A stretch of 64,000 nt of DNA from Selaginella moellendorffii (lineage: Eukaryota > Streptophyta > Lycopodiopsida > Selaginellales > Selaginellaceae). The stretch covers positions 1,584,157-1,648,156 of the forward strand of contig NW_003314304.1 in assembly GCF_000143415.4 (NCBI RefSeq), in the 5' to 3' direction. Both the position numbers and the translations under genes were made by a program. A model generated the notes under the pieces. The model had not been told where the DNA came from, made no database searches, and saw only the letters and a program-made list of their open reading frames with translations. Of this stretch, positions 32,600 to 43,915 are shown one piece after another. How positions within the stretch are numbered: the stretch's first letter is position 1; each line of letters opens with the position of its first letter.

Positions 32600-35500
32600 G
32601 ACTTATCGACACACTATCTATCTGGTAATGTTTCAAAACGAGTAAACTAATCAGTGTTTGTTGGGAATGAATGTTTGTGCTGCTTGGCCACTTGCACTGC
32701 GGCGGCAGCAGAGGAGGATGTTTTGCGGCAACTATACCTGACTAAATCGAAGTACTTTAATTGCAATTTGCAAGATCACAAGTACTAGTCCTGAAGAAAA
32801 ACAGCAAGATGTGCTTATAATCAAGGCATTCTTGCAACGCAAGTGGAAATTCACTATGTTTACCTGGGCTTTCCAAGGATGCTTCATCTGAATCGCATAG
32901 TGTCACCCTGCTGTATGAAAAAGACAAGAGAAAAATTCTTACTCACTAGAGTTTGTTAATTTTACTCTAGCTATTACAAATTTTCCATTGTTGATACTCA
33001 CTGTAGCTTCATTCAACTCCACACTTTTTTACTTAATTAGAGATGTAAAGTTTTGTCTCATGTTCTAGAATTTTGTCTATAGTTACAAAACCACAAGCTT
33101 ATCCATAAATGGATTGATATTACTATAAACAATTAAAGAAAACAACTTGAAAGACGATTAATAGGGTTGAAATATAGAGGGAAAGGGCTCATGAATAAAA
33201 ATACATTTTATTTTTCAAATGCACTCATTTTTCCAATCGGTTAAAGGTCCTGGGATATTTGGGGTTAAGTGTTTCTGGGTTGGGTGACTTCCCGGGAATT
33301 TTAAATTCAAGAGTTTATAATTACTTCAGTGCAGAAGTATAATCTTAACTTCTCTCTCTTCCTTTCAGCTTCTTTTCTTTGCTTTTCAATATGTAGTGAG
33401 TGAAATGCTTTCACTCGTAAGTTTTTCATAAGTGAGTGAATAAAACTTGATTAACTTTTATAACCTACTTTTCCAAAGTTACATTTAAGATGGCCAAGTG
33501 AGCAGTGTGATGTGTTCTTACAACCAAGTGAATAGTTTTTTAACTTGTGCTAATCAAAGTTTGCTCATAGATATAATACAAAATAAGTGGGGATGCAATA
33601 AATTTATTCATTTCTCTTCTCGAGAAAAATCATTCTTTTACTTCTTGTTAAATATATAGTTTTTGATTGTGATGTTCTTCACTTTTTTTGAAGGGTATAC
33701 TCCCTTAGCCAAAGATGCAATTGTTGATTCTATGTTATAGGTAAAAATTTGATAATTAGAATTGTTGCACGTTTCAATATTAATTTTGGGACCAACTTCT
33801 AAAGTTTTACCAAGATTATTTTAAATTAATAAGTTCAAAACTTTTTCTTGACAATCATGAGAAGTCAAAATATCACCAAGGTTAACTTTAACCATATAAT
33901 ATCCAATCTCATTACAACCAAAATGTGGCTTAGATTATTCAATGGCAATTCAAGAGCTGGTCCTCTTTAACAAGTTCCATATATAAATAATATAGTGATT
34001 TACCCTTTCTTTTTTTGTAAGTTATTGTTTAAAAAGAGTTTATTTTAAATTCACTTAAATCTTTCTCTTGAGAAACTACTTAGCTTGGCATAAAATCTTA
34101 GCAACCCAATACTAAATACTAGTCCAAAAATTTGAGAAAAACATATAAACCAGTATAGTAATGATAATTTGAAGCTTTTTCTTGCCAATTTACAAGGTAT
34201 AATAAATGATTGAGATGTTGGTTCTCTAAACAAAGATGAGATAAAGATTGGGAGTGATCTTAGGCAAACATCTCTAAGCCAAACTTCTTCATTTGGCTCA
34301 TAAACTTGGTTGAGTTTGCAAAGGTTTCGATAAAGTTTATTTTTGAATTTTTGCATGTCATAAATGCTTATCAAGGCAATGTAAATAGGAGTATACTATA
34401 ATTATGGCTTGTCATTTTTGTTATGGTGGTGGTGATTGCAACTATCACCATGCTTTCAACATCTTTATAAATGATTAATTTTTTTTTACTTTAGGATCAT
34501 CTAAAGGAGTCTCACTTATAATTTCTATAGGCCCTGATATTAATTTGGGTGTTTCCTAACTTTAAGATGTGTTTTTGTAACCACATCAACTTTGTACTTG
34601 GTCTAAATGCTCTATGTGTCTAGTTCCACTTTTGGATACCCAAATGACTAGATAACTTTTTATGAAGTCCAAATTTAAAAACTTATATTGGTATTAGAAA
34701 AGTGTAAGGTGTGACTCTATTAGTTGATTAAAAAAATCACACCACATGTTAAGATTGATATTTAATAGGTTTAGTTTACTCTAATTTCAACTCGAGGGGT
34801 AAGGTGTTAAAAGAGTAAGGCTCTTAGAAGAGCCCTACTCTTGCAAAAAAACATGATGGATTATAAACAACCAAAGATAATAACTTAAAAAATTATTAAT
34901 ATTATTTTAAATATAGAAATGTACTCTTTGTTCCAATTAGTTGTAAGTATTAGGTTATTTGAGATTAAGCATCTTTAAATAGTATTGGGTTAGATGACCT
35001 TCTAGAAAGCCCAAATTCAGGAGATTATAGTGCCATAAATAATATAAGTTAATGTTTGTAAAGAAACTAGCAAGAAAGAAAACAATTTAAAATTAAACAA
35101 CCTTTTAAAAATGAAATATTTACTAGAATGTTCAAAATAAGTATTTAGAAAGCATTTTTATTAGAGCTACTCTCAAGTAATACTTGATGTGTTGCAAATG
35201 ATTTCATAGTAAAAAATATCTTTATACTTCATTTTTAAAATAATAATTAGTGGTGTTTAATACATATTTTGTATTTTCTAAACAATATCTAGAGACACTC
35301 AAAAACCTTTTGCTGTTAAATTATTGTCATTCAAGCACTTGTTTACAATAGTTAAAACACAATACAATGTTTGGTTTTATGGGATGGTAAATATATGTAA
35401 TTGAGGAGAGTAAACAGATTTCTATATAGACTTTAGTAAGTAAATGGAATTGTGAACAATGACAATTTTCATAAGTCTTTAAACTGTAGTTTGTAACATA

Positions 35501-36789
35501 TTTTAGCTAAATATTAATTTAAAAAATAAGTTGAAGTTGGTAAAGATAATATAAAGTTATCTCCTACAGTATGTGATGATAAATAACAATTAAGCATTTG
35601 TATTTAGTTTTGAAATGCATTACCTCAAAAGGTTTATTAATAATAATTAACTTTATTCCTAGAATTGTTTTACCAAAGATGCCAAAATGAAAAAATGCCA
35701 CTAACATGAGATCATCTGAGTAGCTTTTCTTTAAAGCATTCAATACTAAAACATCAGAATAAATATAAAAATTATTTTATAGCAATATGCAAAGATACCT
35801 CATCGACTTATATCAAGAAATGTAGCATAATCATAGTAAAAATGCCCTACATAGTCTTTGTTAAATAAAACTAAAATCATAGTTATATTTGAATGTAAAA
35901 TAGCTTTGTAAATCTATACTGTTTTATAATCCAAGGTTATAGGATGGATATTAAAATATTTGGCCATGATTGTCTTTTGATCAATTTCTTTCACAATTTT
36001 AGTCTTCTTATCAAAATATGATTAATATGACATCATTTGACTAGCTTTTCCTTCACTTGAATTATTAAACATTCAACACTGAAATAAACTTGGAACATTA
36101 GAATAAACATGAAATAATATTTTAAAGCAATAATGCAAATTTACCTCATTGACTTCTATTACAAAATATAGCCCAATCATTCCAAAGACATATAGCAATA
36201 ACTTTATAAAGCATATTTATTTACTTTCATCTTGCCAAATCATCTCGTAAAAATATAGATTGATGATCTGATTTAGAATGGTTTTTGTTAGATAAAACCA
36301 AAAACTTAAATGTTAAATACCTTTGTAGACCCATATTTTTCTTTCATCCAGGATTATGGGATGAAAAACAAAACATATGATTAATGATTTACTTTAAATA
36401 CCCTACATAGCTTCTGTTAGATAAAACTAAAAGTATGGATACATTTCAATATAAAATACCTTTGTAAATATATATTGTTTTATCATCTAAATTATAAGAT
36501 AAAAAATAAATTATTTGGTAGTTTTTCCTTCATTTAAAGCATTAAAAATTCAACACTGAAATGAACTTGAAACATTAGAATAAACAGGAAAGAATAATTT
36601 GGAGTTATAATGCAAACTTACCTCCTTAACTTCTGCTATAAAAAATACCCCAATCATACCAAAGACATATAGTAATAACTATATAAAGCATGTTTATTTA
36701 CCTTTGTTTTACTAAACCACCTCATAAAAATTTAGATTGATGATCTGCTTTAAAATGGTGTTTGTTAGAAAAAACTAAAAACTTAAATA
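32600..36789. repeat. AT-rich repeat block R3, gene-free
   Basis: This follows 14640-20923 with a 1.36-kb deletion at about 33955, only one copy of the 0.7-kb unit, and a further loss at about 35840 (joins the equivalent of 19.88 to 19.98 kb). It leads straight into the end of ROCO copy D. No transposon proteins are visible. Confidence 0.75.
35897..36515 (-). pseudogene. Decayed tandem copies of the ROCO 3' end, downstream of copy D
   Basis: Segments at about 35897-36000, 36317-36375 and 36456-36515 match the final ROCO codons (HPIILDERKIWVYKGI-like; KEIDQKTIMAKYFNIHP-like) and end in AAAGGTATTT or AAAGCTATTT. The arrangement and spacing mirror 20031-20645, so the array predates the C/D duplication. 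Confidence 0.6.
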
Positions 36790-39700
36790 TTAAATACCTT
36801 TGCAGACCCATATTTTTCTTCCCTCTAAGATTGTGGGATGAAGAGCAAAATGTTTTTCCATGATTGTCTCCTGTTTTTCTTCTTTCCCAATTGTAGTTGT
36901 CACTAGCTTAAATATCTCTTGCACATCTTCTGCTTTGGGATTTGTAGTTAACTTATTTTTGAGAAGACATGAATCCAAAAAGCTTATGAGGCTTCCCTTG
37001 ATCTCATCCACCATTGCATTCATTATTTCTCCAACACCAGCAAAATGTCCTCCAACTTTAGCCCCAATAAATAATAGGATCAATGTATGTTTAAATATTG
37101 GAGCAAATTTCTTGAGCCAGTTTGGTGGGAGATCCAATTCAACACCTACAGAACTCTTCACTTGATGACCTTTAAAAGTTCCTTGAGGCCATTCACACAA
37201 GTAGTGAAGTTTAACATGTGTTCCCAATATTTTGCTGTAATTTTTCCACCTATTATTCTCATCAAGAATATATGGATATTTTGGGCAATCTGTCTCCAAT
37301 TTCAATAATACTTGAAAACACGTTGTATGGATTGCATTCACTTTATCCATGATAGACTTGAGTCCATTCTTGAGCTCGTTAAGGCTTACTTCAATGTTAT
37401 CAAGTTTTGTATCCAACTTGTCAAACCGATTCTCCATTTTATCAAACTTCTTATCAAAATATCTAAAAATTGCATCGAGTTTTGGGTCTTCAATGTTTGG
37501 AAACTCAACAACATTTAATGATGCTTTGGGAATTGTGACTTCTCCAACCTCCTCATAGTCCTTTAAGAGTTCATGAAGCTCAACAAACTTATTCACCACT
37601 TCATATTTTTGCTCATTAGGCATCAATAACTTGGCCAAAGCATTCTCATCTGAGACCTTCAAATCGTTAATCACATCCCAACTCTCTGCTTCATGTGAAT
37701 CATTCCAAGTGTGAGAGTAGTCTAGACCGCTTTCTCTTGCTTCACATTTGACTTTCTTTAGTGGATAAATAACTGCATCCCATGATTTTGGTTTGCCCAC
37801 ATTATTTAGTATCCTTCTCCACACATAACCACGTCTCATCACATTTTCTTCAATTTCCAAAAATGGGCAATCCTCTATACATACCCCAATAATGCAATTT
37901 CTAATTTTTTCCATCCATCCTTCAGCTTCTTTTTCCAAATCCGGCCTTGGTGCATTCTCTACCTTTTTTGGGTAGTAGATGATGACATCAACCCATTGCC
38001 TATCTTTCCAATTGTCTGTGTCTCCCCCAACTCTAACAATTGTCTTGATAAGGTTTTCTTTCAAAGCCACCCATCCATTCCCAGGCCTAAAACCTTTCTT
38101 GCTTAATTTGTGAAGTTTAACTTGGATCTTTGTGAAAATACTTGCAGGAAACAATTTCAAGTCCTTGTCTTTGCATTCAAACCTCCTGCCCCAGTAGTTG
38201 TGGTTTTTTTGAGTGTCAATTGGCACTGAGGGTGACAATAAATATTCTGGAGGTGAATATTCTTCTTGCAATAATGTTGGCATTATCGGCTCTTTGGGCA
38301 AGTTATGCCAATTCCCATCCCATTTATCATCCCAAGGCAATATCACTCCCATCTCATGGAGCACTCCAAGAATGTACTCCACTATTTTGTCTTGGTTCCC
38401 ACATTGTTGCTTCAACTGATGTTTAACTCTGTGTGTTTCCATTTGACTTTTGAATTTGCTTGTCTCAGTATGTATGAAGAGTTGCACCACATCCCTCATA
38501 AACCATTGGACATCTAAGATGACAAATTGAGACACAATGTCGTCCTCTTCATGTCCCAAGCCAAAGTAAATTGCATCACCAGAATCATGTAGAAATTGCA
38601 AGACGAATTTGAGAACATTCTTGGAACTCCTGTGAGGCAAGAGAATTTTGCCAACTTTTTCTAGGGGTATGACCTTCTTGTGACTTGGATCTTGTACCAA
38701 TTTCCTCTTTGCTTTGAGACATTCCCGTGGTATTTGTTGCTGGGCTGACAGCAGTTCCTCCAAGCAACTCCCCAACATGGTTTTTATCCCCCTTAAATCT
38801 TTCACTTGAGTGGCCACCACCTCAAAACAAAAGTCATTCCCAAACTCAAGTACTTGCCAATAGCCTTTGTCGGAGATTATTGCAGAAACCACCTCCTTTG
38901 GGTCAAAGTCGGGTTCTGGAGTGAAAAAGTTCAAGGCAATCAAGACCCTGGGCTTCCTTTTGGGTGAGGCTGATTGATGTGAAGCGATGAACCTCAGCCA
39001 GTAAACCAAATTCTGCTTGAAAACGTCACAATTGTCATCCTCCACCTTGCATACGATCAAGAAGAGATCCTTCTCACTTCCTCTGAGAAAGTACTGGTGG
39101 AAAGCATGGAACTCTTCCTGTCCAGCCAGGTCGCAAATGAGCAGCTTTTGTTTGGTGGTCGCATAGACAAGTGGTTGCAGCTCAATGCCTGCTGTTGAAG
39201 CATGCCTTTGGAGACATGATGGAAACCAAGACACTCTGCGGCAGAGGTTGTTTTTTATTGTGGTCTTTCCAACCCTGCTATCACCACACAAGAAGAGTTT
39301 TGCTGTTGATGGGTTGTCAAAGTCCTTGAATGCACTCTTCTGGAAGATTGCATTCCGCTCTAAAAGACCAGAACACCTCTGCTTGAAAGCTTCAGAAGCT
39401 TCGGAATCACTGCCTATATCAAGCTCTTCCACGAGGCTTTGGTAGTTTTCCTCCAGGGCAGCCAGAATTTGTCTTTTCTGTGCATCACTATCAAGAAAAC
39501 GAGCCCTGAATCTGCGCACCTTGCATTTTGGATCCCCCAGCAACTGGCAAAGCTCTTCCAGCTTTTCAATTTCTTCCTGACGTATTTCCAAGTCTTCAAT
39601 GCTGCTTCCCAAAAGGCACCTCCATGGCAGCTCCGACTCACATGACAAAGCTTTCAGAGACTTGCAGCTGGTGATAGCTTTCCAAAAGGGCTCCCCATTC

Positions 39701-41100
39701 GTGATTTTGCAGCTCCATATACCCAAATGCTCCAGTTGGCTCTTCTCTATGCCCTCGGCAAACTCCAACGGTAACTCTGTCCTGCTACCCCATATTTTCA
39801 AATGGCGCAGCTTACAATGTGGACTTGAGAGAGCTGACCACAGACTGCTGTCACAGACCATTCCTCCTCCCTCGTTGAACCAATCAAGGTCAAGGTTGAG
39901 CTTGATCAGCTTGCAATTGGGATTTTGTAGCGCTCTGCCCAACCATCCACCACCATCACCTGGATAAAGTCTAACGCAGAGTTCCTCCAAGCCACACTTA
40001 GCGCTGCACAGGGCCTCACCCAGGCCCGTTGCATTGCTCAGGTCCTCACTCTGTCTCATTTCTCGGCAATCTAAAACTGACAGGCTGGTGCCCTCCTGAA
40101 GAGCCTTGCATACCCATGGCAACACTCCAGCATCAGTACCCCAAAATAGGTATAGTCTTTGCAGCGAACAGTTTGGACTCGTGAGTGCCTTGAAGAGTGC
40201 TTCACCTGCCTCCTCTGGAAACGAATATGCCTCCAGTGCCACTAGCTTATTGAAAATGCCATTCTGAAATGCCTGTTCCCACCCTTCCTTGTCAATGTCC
40301 TTATCTTCGATGACTAACTCTTCCACCTTGCACTCCTGACTTGCCAGATCCCTACTCAATTTCCCAAATCCTTCCACTGTCATCCTGTTCCCCCGCAATT
40401 CGAGACGTTTCAAGTTGTTTCCTGCTTTCCTAAGGAGTTGGCTAAGGAGAGTCTCTGGGTTCCCAACCTTGTCCAACCAGAGCTCTGTCAAGCAGTCGAG
40501 CTGAGCAAAGGCCAACTCAAGCTCCTGAGGTGGTGTGAGGATGTCTTTGCCTCCCCAACGGAAATCTAGGCCTTTCAAGACTTTGAATTCCTCTGTCATC
40601 ATCAGTAGCTTTGCAAACCTCTGCACCTCAATCTGGCCAATGTCCTGTCCCTGCTGAGGAGGAGCAATGCCCTCTGCCACCCTTTGCATCCGATCACTGG
40701 GAATGCCCAACCTACAAGCGACCCTGGCAGCGAAGTTGATGAATCTGATGTCGAGCTGTGGTACCAAAGCGGCCTTGAGAATGTCAATGTGAGCAGCAGC
40801 AGCAGACGAACTGCCATCACCAGGAGCATCTCCCACATCCAGAGCCACGTCTAAACTGGGTGGATTTGAAATGCACCAGTTGAGCACACAAATCAGATCC
40901 TCCTCTGTGCCTCCAAACCTCTCGACGGCAGCATTCACCTTATCAACAAACTCACCTTTGGATGGGACAAGCTCCCACATGTGCCCACAAGGAAACGCAA
41001 TCGCATTGAAGTGCCGCTTGTTGTCCCGCTTCGCTGCGAGAGCCTCCTTGATCTCCTTGACAGAGAAACAGTAGATCCACTCTCGTCGCTCCTCCTCCAT
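36790..41100 (-). CDS. ROCO (LRR-Roc-COR) GTPase, copy D, intact
   Basis: A single uninterrupted frame of 1436 codons from ATG 41100. Order: family-specific N-terminal domain (about 1-200, with four alanines after GDGSSS); LRRs (about 200-545) with irregular LxxLxL repeats; Roc GTPase with P-loop GDSRVGKTT (606-614) and switch II DLAGQEEF (from 657); no NKxD specificity motif is obvious (LNFFTPEPDF in that area); COR (about 815-1060, with VILDVQWFMRDVV); charged linker; coiled coil (about 1205-1260, DKMENRFDKLDTKLDNIEV); and a C-terminal domain with LHYLCEWPQGTFKGH and LPPNWLKKFAP. The plant relative is TORNADO1, which has the same LRR-Roc-COR order; no kinase follows, unlike LRRK2. It is probably a cytosolic GTP-switched dimer; the ligand is unknown. 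An in-frame intron cannot be excluded but none is needed. Confidence 0.9.
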   Translation of the reverse strand: MEEERREWIYCFSVKEIKEALAAKRDNKRHFNAIAFPCGHMWELVPSKGEFVDKVNAAVERFGGTEEDLICVLNWCISNPPSLDVALDVGDAPGDGSSSAAAAHIDILKAALVPQLDIRFINFAARVACRLGIPSDRMQRVAEGIAPPQQGQDIGQIEVQRFAKLLMMTEEFKVLKGLDFRWGGKDILTPPQELELAFAQLDCLTELWLDKVGNPETLLSQLLRKAGNNLKRLELRGNRMTVEGFGKLSRDLASQECKVEELVIEDKDIDKEGWEQAFQNGIFNKLVALEAYSFPEEAGEALFKALTSPNCSLQRLYLFWGTDAGVLPWVCKALQEGTSLSVLDCREMRQSEDLSNATGLGEALCSAKCGLEELCVRLYPGDGGGWLGRALQNPNCKLIKLNLDLDWFNEGGGMVCDSSLWSALSSPHCKLRHLKIWGSRTELPLEFAEGIEKSQLEHLGIWSCKITNGEPFWKAITSCKSLKALSCESELPWRCLLGSSIEDLEIRQEEIEKLEELCQLLGDPKCKVRRFRARFLDSDAQKRQILAALEENYQSLVEELDIGSDSEASEAFKQRCSGLLERNAIFQKSAFKDFDNPSTAKLFLCGDSRVGKTTIKNNLCRRVSWFPSCLQRHASTAGIELQPLVYATTKQKLLICDLAGQEEFHAFHQYFLRGSEKDLFLIVCKVEDDNCDVFKQNLVYWLRFIASHQSASPKRKPRVLIALNFFTPEPDFDPKEVVSAIISDKGYWQVLEFGNDFCFEVVATQVKDLRGIKTMLGSCLEELLSAQQQIPRECLKAKRKLVQDPSHKKVIPLEKVGKILLPHRSSKNVLKFVLQFLHDSGDAIYFGLGHEEDDIVSQFVILDVQWFMRDVVQLFIHTETSKFKSQMETHRVKHQLKQQCGNQDKIVEYILGVLHEMGVILPWDDKWDGNWHNLPKEPIMPTLLQEEYSPPEYLLSPSVPIDTQKNHNYWGRRFECKDKDLKLFPASIFTKIQVKLHKLSKKGFRPGNGWVALKENLIKTIVRVGGDTDNWKDRQWVDVIIYYPKKVENAPRPDLEKEAEGWMEKIRNCIIGVCIEDCPFLEIEENVMRRGYVWRRILNNVGKPKSWDAVIYPLKKVKCEARESGLDYSHTWNDSHEAESWDVINDLKVSDENALAKLLMPNEQKYEVVNKFVELHELLKDYEEVGEVTIPKASLNVVEFPNIEDPKLDAIFRYFDKKFDKMENRFDKLDTKLDNIEVSLNELKNGLKSIMDKVNAIHTTCFQVLLKLETDCPKYPYILDENNRWKNYSKILGTHVKLHYLCEWPQGTFKGHQVKSSVGVELDLPPNWLKKFAPIFKHTLILLFIGAKVGGHFAGVGEIMNAMVDEIKGSLISFLDSCLLKNKLTTNPKAEDVQEIFKLVTTTIGKEEKQETIMEKHFALHPTILEGRKIWVCKGI

Positions 41101-41335
41101 GGAAGTTTGCCCTGGATCGAAGGGGCAGTGGAGAGCACGAGTAAACTTGTAAAAGTGAACCTTGCCAGCAGTGGAAGCAAAGCACTAAAGCAAAGCATAT
41201 GCCAGCTGTGGAAGAAAAGCAAAGCATATGCCAGCTGTGGAAGAAAAGCAAAGCATATGCCAGCTGTAAAAGCAAAGCCAAGTGGACAGTACAAGCAAGA
41301 GTTAATTTAGGTTTTAGGGTTCTTCGAGCAAGACG
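41101..41335. promoter_or_regulatory. Divergent promoter region, ROCO copy D / kelch K4
   Basis: The spacer is longer than in the other units (about 235 bp) because it holds a 29-bp minisatellite. It contains ggttttagggttcttcg, again telo-box-like, near the kelch start. Confidence 0.45.
41190..41276. repeat. 29-bp minisatellite x3
   Basis: Three copies of a 29-bp unit containing gcatatgccagctgtgg, the last slightly changed. It contains CATATG and CAGCTG E-box-like hexamers in each unit and is absent from the equivalent 96-bp spacers of copies B and C. Confidence 0.9.
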
Positions 41336-43883
41336 GCCAAGCGAGATCATCGCGACGAGAAGAAGGTGTGGGACGAGGATGATATTGATGCGATCTAGGT
41401 AAGCAAAGCTCTGGCCAAAGACTCTCAATCGTTTTCCTTTTTGTCAGGCTAAACTCCACGAGGAGAAAGCAAAGAAGAGCGAAATTCATGTCGATGAGAA
41501 TGTAGCAGCTCCTTCACCACAATGCAATTGCTCTGTGCGTAAGAACTCGATTGAAATCTCCACTCTGGAAGCTCACATTCTCTAGAATTCTTCTTTCCTT
41601 GCGTTTCAGGTGACTGTAAATCCCGTCAAGGACACTGCGCTGATCGTCCATGGAGGTGAATACCAACAATGGTGACAAGGTTTGTGATTAGTTTTGCTAC
41701 GGTGATTTAATCTTCGTGTTTGCTATGCTAGACTTACGTTTATGGCGATCTCTACCGATACAACATCGAGAAGAACGAGTGGAAGCCTGTCACCGAGAAG
41801 CGCTCACCAGGCGGTTGCGTGGAAAAACTGGCTCTTCATGTTTGGTATGATGTATTTTTCCAGGACTTCTCTTGATTTTGGCAGTGTAGGTGGTGAATTT
41901 GGTTTCATCACTATAAGGTGTGTTTCTAGCTGACTTACAAGAGAGTTCTTGCAGGATTTATGGAGACTGGATTTAAACACAAATATCTGGCGGGAGCAGC
42001 TTCAACTAAAAGGCTGTCCAGGTGCTCGTTCCGGACATAGATTGGTATGTATTGCGCTTCTAAACATAATCTTTATTTTTTTCTTTCTTGCCACAGAAAC
42101 ATAAACTTATTCTATTTGGTGGATTTTATGACACGCTGAGGGAAGAAAGGTCGGCTGTTTCAGCAGTGTAGATGTTTAGTATTGAATTTTTGACACAGGT
42201 ACTTCAATAATCTTTAAGTGCTGGATTTAGACGATTATAAGGTTTGTTTCTGTCGCTCATCGTTCTTCCTTGTTTTTTAACAACTAAACTGATTTCCTTT
42301 TGCAGTGGCAAGAGATAAAACCCAAGCTTGGAGCTGCCTGGCCTTCAGCTGGAGCTGGTTCTCAGCTTGCTGTTTATTTAGATGAGGTATTTGTCTACTA
42401 AAAGTATAGTTTTGCGTGTTGTGAACATTTTTTCTTTTCTAGATTTTCTTGTACGGTGGCTATTTCAAAGAGCCTGCCCCTGACAAAGATCAATCCGACA
42501 AAGGTGTAGTGCTCGCAGATATGTGGACGTTAGATCCACGGATTGGGAGTGGGACAAGGTTTGCTTGTTTTACATTCTCGTTTGGAGTTTTAGTTTTTCA
42601 ATGTGTTTTGTGAAGGTGAAAAAATCCGGTGTGGCTCCTGGCCAAGAGCAGGGTTTTTGTCCACATCTTGTTTGGCGGTGTAGTTGATGCTGATGAGTAC
42701 GGTTTCAATGCATGCGTTGGAAAAACTAATGTCTTTTGCAGGTGATTCCCTGCACAGCGTTTTTATGATCGAGATGTATATGCTTTCCAGATGGTTTGTA
42801 TCTCGTCGATTTTTTAAAAATTATCTAAACACCATCGCTCGCAGGTATCCTTTGGAACTTCTCAAGCCAAAGAGCCTAAAGATTAAGGTATGGCAATCTG
42901 AGATTGTGTAGTGGTTAAGTGTGCATCCAAAGCAGAAGAAAGTGGTTGATCCAAATGTGGAAAATGCGTCTCAACGTTGAGCGTTCTGCTTGAAGGTTGT
43001 TGCCTTGTGGAAGAATGAATGCTGGAATGGTCGTTGGAAAGGATACTTTGTTTCTGTATGGAGGTATGAAAGAAGTCGGCAAAAAAAAAGTGACACGACG
43101 ACCTTTCCTCGCTGGACCTTCGATGTGTGGAAGTGCATTATTGAGGTTAGTATGATCGAGCCATCATCCAGCCTCATACTAATGTCTCAAGCAGGAAACA
43201 CAAAGCGCGTGGATTGAAGCTAGTAAGGAGAAAGGCGAAACTGATGGTGACAACAGTGATGCTGGATCGATTAATAAAGGAAAAGACGAAGAGGACGATG
43301 ACGAGGTAGTAAAAAAGAAGGATGTAAGAAAACTTGTCGGTTTCCTTTTGTATTCTAGGATGCAGTGGAGTCACTGTGAAGAGGCAGCTGCTATTCTTAG
43401 GGGCGAAGGCAAAAAGCTGACACAGAAAGCACGGAAATTAAAGGTCGATCCGAGCTGGGCATGGCTGATTCCCAACAAACACTTTTGGTGAGTGCTGATA
43501 GTAGTTCATCTTCCTGTTTTGTTATTGATTTGTCTTTCAGCCTGGAGAAACGCTGAGAGATTTTTTCTCTTGGACGATCATGTATTGGCAAATGGCACCT
43601 TACGATCACACCCAACACACTGGAAAGGTGACAACGCAGGTTTTCTTTCGCTCGTTCTTCATGCTCTATGCATCTATCAGGAGCTCAGGAAGGATGGATT
43701 TGACTTGGCAAAGACACGCTACAGACAACTTAAACCCGTCCTTGACAAGGTAAAGTGGTGTCTCAAGAAGGAATCCTCACAACAGCATTGTTTGATTTGC
43801 AGCTGGCGAGACTTGAAGCCGACTACAACGCTGAAGAGGAGGCTACCAAACCTTCCAAAGAGCGCAGCAAGAAGAAACGATAA
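41336..43883 (+). pseudogene. Kelch-repeat protein (KLHDC4-like) pseudogene K4
   Basis: Exon 1 reads AKRDHRDEKKVWDEDDIDAI then TAG at the donor, and lacks an in-frame ATG. Remaining exons follow the family order to SKERSKKKR and TAA at 43881-43883. The common TAA in the kelch repeat is at 42215-42217, and an A-run frameshift lies near 43085. The DUF4110 exons are open. It is closest to K2 in its 5' end. Confidence 0.85.
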
Positions 43884-43915
43884 GGTCCGTGATCTCTGAA
43901 AGTTCTAGCTGAAAA

